A stretch of DNA of 64,000 nt from Treponema sp. (lineage in GTDB: Bacteria; Spirochaetota; Spirochaetia; Treponematales; Treponemataceae). Below the pieces are notes generated by a model. It was not told where the DNA came from. It searched no databases and worked only from the letters and a program-made list of their open reading frames with translations. The translations under genes were made by a program, and so were the position numbers. The stretch covers positions 1 to 64,000 of the forward strand of contig JAFXSM010000035.1 of NCBI GenBank assembly GCA_017525605.1, read 5' to 3'. This document shows, one piece after another, positions 58,697 to 64,000 of this stretch (position 1 is its first letter; the number at the start of each line of letters is the position of its first letter).

Positions 58697-59410
58697 TTAA
58701 AGCGAAAAAGAAACATTTGCGGACGGCGGAAGCGCGATGACAAAATCGGCATCGAATGCTTTCAGCTCAACATTTCCGTTTTTTGAGGAATCCGCAACCC
58801 GATTTGAAATGCTCGGAACTCCCGTTTTCCTGAAAAGATTCGATTCCCATTCAAGACCGCAAGATTCGATTCTGCCTTCCGTCCTTGATTTTGAAGTTCT
58901 GAGAACGGAAACTGTGTCGGAATGTTTCAGGTTTGAAATCTGCATTTTCGAATTTTCCGCAAGAAAATACAAAAACTGACCGCCGGCAACCCACACGTCT
59001 GGTTTCAGCTCCGTCGAAAACAAATCGTAGACGGCGATGAGGTGGTCGATTCTGCTTCCGCCGCCGGCACCGACAAGAACGATTTTTTCGTCCGAATCGA
59101 TTTTCATTCCGTATGCTTTTTCGAGGGCAAGTTCAGTGTCCGTATAATCCTTGTCAACGATGTGCGTTTCGATTATTGATGGCGGAAAATCGTCGAGGCG
59201 GGACTTGTCTTTTATGCTGTCCCAGTCGCCCAATATCGATTCGATTTTGAAAATTCCGAGTTCGGACTGATATTTGCAAAAAGTTTCGATTCCTGAATCT
59301 GCGGCAACCGAGCGAATTTTTCTGTCTTTTTCACAATTCAAATTCTGCATGAAAAAAGATTTTGCGGTCGCTGCTTCCGGGGATTCTCCGCCTGTGAAAA
59401 CGCATATCAT
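58697..59410 (-). CDS. thiN: Thiamine pyrophosphokinase
   Basis: This 237-aa protein transfers pyrophosphate from ATP to thiamine. Typical features are VAADSGIETFCKY (about 35), the metal-binding LGDWDSIKD (about 60), KDYTDTELALEKAY (about 88) and VGAGGGSRIDHLIAVYDLF (about 112). Start ATG after GGAG, 11 bp spacing. It is divergent from cca. No TPP riboswitch is seen upstream. Confidence 0.9.
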   Translation of the reverse strand: MICVFTGGESPEAATAKSFFMQNLNCEKDRKIRSVAADSGIETFCKYQSELGIFKIESILGDWDSIKDKSRLDDFPPSIIETHIVDKDYTDTELALEKAYGMKIDSDEKIVLVGAGGGSRIDHLIAVYDLFSTELKPDVWVAGGQFLYFLAENSKMQISNLKHSDTVSVLRTSKSRTEGRIESCGLEWESNLFRKTGVPSISNRVADSSKNGNVELKAFDADFVIALPPSANVSFSL

Positions 59411-59482
59411 GGAAAATTTAACTCCTTTTTGCTATTCTGATTTTCTGTTTTTGGTCAAAAAATGCTTTTAGGGAAATATACA

Positions 59483-60880
59483 ATGAAATCGATAAAAATT
59501 CCTTCTGTGTTGAAAAAGATGAATGAAATTTTCGAAGGTGCGGGATTCGAGGCGTATCTTGTCGGCGGAGCTGTCAGAGATGAAATCATGGGAAAAAGCG
59601 CGTCGGATTGGGACGTGACGACAAATGCAAAACCCGAAGATGTCATGCGGATTTTTCACAAAGTGATTCCGACAGGGATTGCGCACGGAACTGTCACGGT
59701 GCATCTTCTCGGAGAAGAAATCGAAGTGACGACATACAGATGCGAGAACGGATATTCAGACGGCAGGCACCCGGATTCAGTTTCGTTCGATGCGACATTG
59801 GAAGACGACCTTTCCAGGCGCGATTTCACGATGAACGCGATTGCCGCAAGCCTTCGCGACGGAAAAATCGTTGACCCGTTCGGAGGAAGGGACGACATAA
59901 AGTCAAAGCGCATAAAGACAGTCGGAATTGCGAAAGAGCGTTTTCTTGAGGACGGGCTTAGACCGATACGCGCTTTGAGATTTTCTGCGCAACTCGGTTT
60001 TTCAATCGACAAAGAAACTTTCGATGCGATTTCTGATGACGAAGTTCAGGCAAAAATTTCATCGATTTCAATGGAAAGATTCCGCGACGAGCTTGTGAAA
60101 ATGCTTTCTTCCGATATACCTTCAATCGGACTGCATTTCATGGAAGACACTGGAATCTTAAAAATGTTCATTCCCGAACTCGCAATTTGCAGAGGTGTCG
60201 CGCAGGCAGATGTCCGCGAGTACCACGAATTCGACGTTCTTGACCACTGCATATACGCTTGCGACGGTGCTCCGAAAGACAATCTGACAGTCCGCACGGC
60301 AATGCTTTTTCACGACATCGGAAAAGTGGACGCGAAAACTGTGGTGCAAAAGGAATTCCCGGAAAATTCAGGGCAAATTGAAGAGATAATCCACTTCCAC
60401 AAGCACGAGCTTTATTCCGCAAAAAAAGCCGAGGAAATTCTCACAAGGCTGAAATTCTCGAATGCGTTCATTGAAAGCGTCACGCATCTCATATTGAACC
60501 ACATGACATTTTTTGACAGCAAATGGTCGGACGCGGCTGTAAGAAGGTTCCTCGTCAGAATACATCCCGAATGCGTCGATGACATTTTCGAAGTTTGGAA
60601 GGCCGACATTTTCGGAAAACACAGAACACCAGTCGTTCCAGGCTCGGACGCGGCCGAAAAAATGATTCTCCTTTGCGAAAGGATAAAACTGATAGAAGAA
60701 TCTCAATCCGCACTGAGCCTGAAAGATTTGAAAGTCAACGGAAAAGATTTGATTTCGATCGGAGTCCCGCCAGGAAAAAAAATCGGGTCGATTTTGCAGG
60801 AGCTTTTTCAGTGCGTCCTTGACGACCCGGAAATGAACGACAGGGAAAAACTTCTGACCGTCGCAAAAAATTTAATCTGA
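59483..60880 (+). CDS. cca: CCA tRNA nucleotidyltransferase with HD domain
   Basis: This 465-aa enzyme adds or repairs the 3' CCA of tRNAs. The class II polymerase-beta head shows YLVGGAVRDEIMGKSASDWD with the catalytic Asp pair, then RRDFTMNAIAASLRDG and EDGLRPIRALRFSAQLGF. A C-terminal HD domain follows (LFHDIGKVDAK). The tRNAs in this window lack encoded CCA, so the enzyme is needed. I chose ATG 59483 (AGGGAA upstream) over an in-frame ATG at 59462 without a site. An extended -10 TGCTATTCT lies about 50 bp upstream. Confidence 0.93.
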   Translation: MKSIKIPSVLKKMNEIFEGAGFEAYLVGGAVRDEIMGKSASDWDVTTNAKPEDVMRIFHKVIPTGIAHGTVTVHLLGEEIEVTTYRCENGYSDGRHPDSVSFDATLEDDLSRRDFTMNAIAASLRDGKIVDPFGGRDDIKSKRIKTVGIAKERFLEDGLRPIRALRFSAQLGFSIDKETFDAISDDEVQAKISSISMERFRDELVKMLSSDIPSIGLHFMEDTGILKMFIPELAICRGVAQADVREYHEFDVLDHCIYACDGAPKDNLTVRTAMLFHDIGKVDAKTVVQKEFPENSGQIEEIIHFHKHELYSAKKAEEILTRLKFSNAFIESVTHLILNHMTFFDSKWSDAAVRRFLVRIHPECVDDIFEVWKADIFGKHRTPVVPGSDAAEKMILLCERIKLIEESQSALSLKDLKVNGKDLISIGVPPGKKIGSILQELFQCVLDDPEMNDREKLLTVAKNLI

Positions 60881-60885
60881 CGATT

Positions 60886-62184
60886 TCAGTTTTCAGTTTT
60901 CCTCTTTCTTCTGGAAACTGAAACTCCGTCTCCGATTTTGAAAAATTCAGTGTCGAATTCTTCGTTCGTCTTCAAGAATTCGATGTATTTCCGTATTTTC
61001 TTCACGAGCTTGATTGTGCTGTAATTGCGCGTCAGGCTCAAATCCTCGACCATTCCGTGAAAAGAAAGGTTGTCGCTGACGATTACACCCCCGTCATTCA
61101 GATTCGACTTGTACTTTTCGAAGAATTTTATGTACTGGGCTTTTGCCGCGTCGATGAAAACGAGGTCGAATTTCTTGTCGATTTCAGTTTCAAGCGCGTT
61201 TCCGAGAATAAGCTCGATTCTGTCGGAGAGATTTTCGGACTCGACATTTTTCTTTGCAGTCTCATGCCGTTTTTCGTCGATTTCGATTGTCGTGACGCGG
61301 ATTTCAGGATTGAGTTTTGCGAACCGAATCGAAGAAAAGCCGATTGCGGTTCCGATTTCGAGAATCGATTTCACGTTGTTCTTCTTTATGTATTCGCAGA
61401 TGAATTCCGAGCCTTCGTCCTGCAGAATCGGAACTTCGTTTTCCATTGCGAATTTCTGGATTTCGGACACATCGGAATTTTCAGAAAGCACGTCGATGAA
61501 TTTCTCGATTTCGGCTGCAACCGAAAATGACAAATCGGGCTTTGCTTTCAAAAGCTCGTCCGTGTTCCCTAGCCCGCTTCTGCAGCCGACAGTTTTGCAG
61601 CCGTAAGCTTTTCCGCAGTCGATATCGACATTGCTGTCGCCAATCATTATCACGTTTTCTTTTGCAAGCGAAATTCCGAATTTCTCGTTGATTTTTGAAA
61701 CCACAAATTCAATCGCTTTTGGGTCAGGCTTTTTCTTTTCATAGTCGTCGGGGCTAACAAGCACGTCGATGTATTCCCTGACATTCAGTTTTTCCAAAAT
61801 CACATCCGCGATTTTTCCGGGCTTGTTCGTCAGAACCGCAACTTTTTTTCCTTTTGATTTCAGAACACGAAGAAGCTCTTTCGTTCCTGCAAAAAGCGTA
61901 GTTTTCGTTATCGGGTGCGAATAGTAATATTCGAGATACCACTTCATAATCTCCTCGAATTTCTTTGCGCCGCTTTCAGTTGTCTCGTCGAATTTGTTGC
62001 GAGTCGAGGATTTAAGTGCGCGCCTTACAAGTTTTCTTGCGCCGTCGCCGGTAAAAGAAATCAAATCGTTCACATCGACTTTGAAATATCCGAAATGCTC
62101 GAAAGTGGCATTCACGCAGTCGGCAATGTCCTCTCCAGAATCTATCAAAGTGCCGTCCAAATCAAAAATATATAAATCTGTCAT
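60886..62184 (-). CDS. HAD phosphatase - O-methyltransferase fusion
   Basis: This is a 432-aa two-domain protein. Residues 1-215 are a phosphoglycolate-phosphatase-like HAD enzyme: FDLDGTLIDSGEDIADC with the nucleophile Asp, LTNKPGK, KPDPKA and MIGDSNVDIDCGKAYG. Residues about 220-432 are a class I SAM methyltransferase of the catechol-OMT/YrrM (TrmR) type: ILEIGTAIGFSSIRFA, TIEIDEKRHETAKKN, LVFIDAAKAQYIKFFEKY and VSDNLSFHG. TrmR methylates 5-hydroxyuridine in tRNA; that substrate is only a guess here. No Shine-Dalgarno; TAAAAT lies 7 bp before the ATG. Divergent from the MocR gene. Confidence 0.85.
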   Translation of the reverse strand: MTDLYIFDLDGTLIDSGEDIADCVNATFEHFGYFKVDVNDLISFTGDGARKLVRRALKSSTRNKFDETTESGAKKFEEIMKWYLEYYYSHPITKTTLFAGTKELLRVLKSKGKKVAVLTNKPGKIADVILEKLNVREYIDVLVSPDDYEKKKPDPKAIEFVVSKINEKFGISLAKENVIMIGDSNVDIDCGKAYGCKTVGCRSGLGNTDELLKAKPDLSFSVAAEIEKFIDVLSENSDVSEIQKFAMENEVPILQDEGSEFICEYIKKNNVKSILEIGTAIGFSSIRFAKLNPEIRVTTIEIDEKRHETAKKNVESENLSDRIELILGNALETEIDKKFDLVFIDAAKAQYIKFFEKYKSNLNDGGVIVSDNLSFHGMVEDLSLTRNYSTIKLVKKIRKYIEFLKTNEEFDTEFFKIGDGVSVSRRKRKTEN

Positions 62185-62221
62185 GTTTTTTATTTTATCA
62201 AAAAACAGTTAGAATCGCAGA
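62185..62221. promoter_or_regulatory. 37-bp divergent promoter region
   Basis: Rightwards: TAGAAT (62210-62215), 6 bp, ATG 62222. Leftwards: TAAAAT (62197-62192), 7 bp, ATG 62184. The gap is too short for two promoters with ordinary leaders, so both mRNAs probably start at the initiation codon. -35 boxes would lie inside the facing gene and are poor. Confidence 0.6.
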
Positions 62222-63733
62222 ATGTTCACAATTGACTTTACATCTTCGGAATGCGGACTTTGCGAGACAATCTGCAACGAAATACGAAAAGAGATTTTTT
62301 GCGGGAAACTTGAGCCGAACGAGCGGCTTCCGTCAAAACGTGCGCTCGCGGAACATCTTGGTGTCAGCGTCATAACAGTGCAGAACGCATATTCGGAACT
62401 GATTGCGGAAGGATATATCTATTCAATAGAAAAAAAAGGATTTTTCGTCACGGATTTGGCGGACGTTGCAGTCGTCGGAAGAAGCAAAAACGAAATTCAA
62501 AGCGAAATTCAAAATGCGACTACAGAAAAAAACGCTCGGCAAGAAAAAAAAGCGGATTTTGTCGCAGATTTTTCAAGCAATTCCACGAACCCGAAGAATT
62601 TTCCGTTCTCGCTTTGGGCGCACTTGATGAGAAAAGTCCTGACCGACGAAAATCTGAAAAGCCGTATTCTCGAACGCGTGAACGTAAGCGGAGTTTGGGA
62701 ACTTCGGCTTGCAATTTCGGAACATCTCCGCGATTTTCGGAACATGAACGTAAGCCCGAACAAAATCGTGATAGTTTCCGGTACTGAATCCGCATGTTCG
62801 ATGATTGTCCAGCTTTTGGGAAACGAAAAAATTTATGCGGTCGAGAATCCCGGATATCACAAAGTCGCAAAAGTTTTTTCGCTGAACGGAGCAAATGTCA
62901 TTCCGATAAAAATTGACGAATTCGGCGTGAATCCTTGCGAACTTGAAAAAATCAATGCGAAAGTCGTCCACGTCTCCCCGTCTCATCATTTTCCGACCGG
63001 AATAATCATGCCTGCACGACGCAGATTCGAGCTTCTTTCGTGGGCAGAGAAAAATGACGCGTACATAATCGAAGACGAATACGACAGCGAATTCAGATTG
63101 AACGGAAAGCCGCTTCCTTCTCTTTTGTCGTCGAACAATTCGCGTGTAATTTACATGAACACGTTCTCAAAAACGCTCACTCCGTCATTCAGAATCAGCT
63201 ACATGATTCTCCCCGACTCCCTAGTCGAAAAATTCAATGAAAAACTCGGTTTTTATTCATGCTCAGTTTCCGCTTTCGAGCAGTTTGCGCTTGCAAAATT
63301 CATCGAATGCGGTTTTTACGAAAAGCACATAATCAGAATGAAGAATTATTACAGGAATTTGCGGAATAATTTCATAAGCGCATTGAATTCAAGCAGTCTA
63401 AAAGACATCGTTGTGATTCACGAAGAAAATTCAGGTCTTCATTTTCTTTTGCGGCTGAAAAACGATTCTTCCGATGAAAAAAATTCCGCCGATTCGATAA
63501 AACGAATTCACGCGCGGCTTCTGAAAGAAAAAATAAACATTCAGCTTTTGTCGGATTTTTTTTATGACGACGAAAACGACAAGAATTTTTATGAAAAGAA
63601 TTTTTATAAGGATTCTTTCGTTCTGAATTATTCAGGAATCGAGCGTGAAAAAATCCCTGAAATCGTGAAAAAAATGGAAAACGCTTTTGCAGATGTGAAT
63701 TCGGAATCTGAATCGAAAAAAAAGGAAAATTAA
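62222..63733 (+). CDS. MocR/GntR-type PLP-dependent transcriptional regulator
   Basis: This 503-aa protein has an N-terminal GntR winged helix (ICNEIRKEIFCGKLEPNERL, PSKRALAEHLGVSVITVQNA) and a class I aminotransferase-like domain: SGTESACSMIVQLLG, VENPGYHKVAKVF, SPSHHFPTGIIMP, EDEYDSEFR, and the PLP lysine in MNTFSKTLTPSFRISYM. Such regulators often control pyridoxine (PdxR) or amino-acid/GABA genes. The adjacent MATE exporter (7 bp on) may be a target. Confidence 0.92.
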   Translation: MFTIDFTSSECGLCETICNEIRKEIFCGKLEPNERLPSKRALAEHLGVSVITVQNAYSELIAEGYIYSIEKKGFFVTDLADVAVVGRSKNEIQSEIQNATTEKNARQEKKADFVADFSSNSTNPKNFPFSLWAHLMRKVLTDENLKSRILERVNVSGVWELRLAISEHLRDFRNMNVSPNKIVIVSGTESACSMIVQLLGNEKIYAVENPGYHKVAKVFSLNGANVIPIKIDEFGVNPCELEKINAKVVHVSPSHHFPTGIIMPARRRFELLSWAEKNDAYIIEDEYDSEFRLNGKPLPSLLSSNNSRVIYMNTFSKTLTPSFRISYMILPDSLVEKFNEKLGFYSCSVSAFEQFALAKFIECGFYEKHIIRMKNYYRNLRNNFISALNSSSLKDIVVIHEENSGLHFLLRLKNDSSDEKNSADSIKRIHARLLKEKINIQLLSDFFYDDENDKNFYEKNFYKDSFVLNYSGIEREKIPEIVKKMENAFADVNSESESKKKEN

Positions 63734-63739
63734 AAACTG

Positions 63740-64000
63740 ATGAGAACTAACGAACTTCTTTTGAAACTTAGAAACGGCGACGAACTGAATTTGCAGAACC
63801 AGCTTCTGCTGATTTTGAAACTCAGTTTTCCTTCGATTGTCGCCCAGCTTTCTTCAATCATAATGTCATTCATCGATGCGTCAATGGTCGGGCACTTGGG
63901 CTCGTCACAGGCAGCTTCGATTGGGCTTGTCGCGTCAAGCACATGGCTGATTCTCGGTCTCACGTTCGCCTCATCGATGGGGTTCACGGTGCAGTGCGCG
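63740..64000 (+). CDS. MATE-family efflux transporter (5' part, cut by window edge)
   Basis: Eighty-seven codons are present. After a polar start (MRTNELLLKLRNGDELNLQN) the sequence reads ILKLSFPSIVAQLSSIIMSF, IDASMVGHLGSSQAASIGLV and ASSTWLILGLTFASSMGFTV, which is TM1-TM2 of a MATE multidrug exporter with the GHLG-type loop. It is likely cotranscribed with the MocR gene. The 3' end lies outside. Confidence 0.88.
   Translation, partial: MRTNELLLKLRNGDELNLQNQLLLILKLSFPSIVAQLSSIIMSFIDASMVGHLGSSQAASIGLVASSTWLILGLTFASSMGFTVQCA

Overview
The window looks like a chromosome segment of a host-associated Treponema-like spirochaete. From about 39.5 kb to 57.3 kb it carries, on one strand, ykgJ-like, MBL hydrolase, mltG, dnaG, rpoD, zinc-ribbon coiled-coil, rnpB, TPR, mreB, mreC, mreD, mrdA, rodA and radical SAM genes. 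From memory this order matches the T. pallidum rpoD/mreB neighbourhood. Species cannot be fixed from the sequence alone.

Layout. (1) 1-8.6 kb: a complete type I-C CRISPR-Cas locus on the minus strand. The order is cas3, a 250-bp control region, cas5c, cas8c (with an internal cas11c start), cas7, cas4, cas1, cas2, leader and an array that runs off the left edge. The control region appears to hold a CreR-like gene: a degenerate repeat, a short guide and an intrinsic terminator. The guide matches a TTC-flanked site over the -35 box of the cas5-cas2 operon, with mismatches only at guide positions 6 and 12. This would make the Cascade complex repress its own genes. (2) 8.6-10.7 kb: a short-chain dehydrogenase and an ion transporter split by a frameshift at a T9 tract. 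(3) 10.7-33.4 kb: a large cell-surface locus. It has dltA and dltC-like genes, an MBOAT/SGNH (DltB/DltD-like) pair, three CDP-glycerol-type glycerophosphotransferases, three ~900-aa proteins that fuse a YidC/Oxa1 domain to an LtaS-like alkaline-phosphatase-fold domain, three LicC-like nucleotidyltransferases (two fused to HisC/CobD-like PLP enzymes), and an embedded AlbA_2 protein. (4) 33.4-39.5 kb: two Treponema-type hypotheticals, an Na+-dependent NSS transporter, metE and a LysR regulator. (5) 39.5-57.6 kb: the conserved housekeeping block with rnpB and two tRNAs. (6) 57.6-64 kb: aroH-type chorismate mutase, a small membrane protein, thiamine pyrophosphokinase, CCA-adding enzyme, an unusual HAD-methyltransferase fusion, a MocR-type regulator and the start of a MATE exporter.

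How the surface genes may work together (inference): the cytidylyltransferases activate a small phosphorylated amino-alcohol or phosphonate that the fused PLP domains make. The CDP-glycerol-type transferases build a phosphodiester polymer on the cytoplasmic side. The YidC-phosphatase fusions act across the inner membrane as phospho-group transferases. The Dlt-like set esterifies the product. This would be a lipoteichoic-acid-like polymer in a two-membrane bacterium.

Several genes (dltA, the first YidC fusion, the NSS transporter, the HAD fusion and the MocR gene) have a -10 box only a few bases before the start codon and no Shine-Dalgarno sequence, which suggests leaderless mRNAs.
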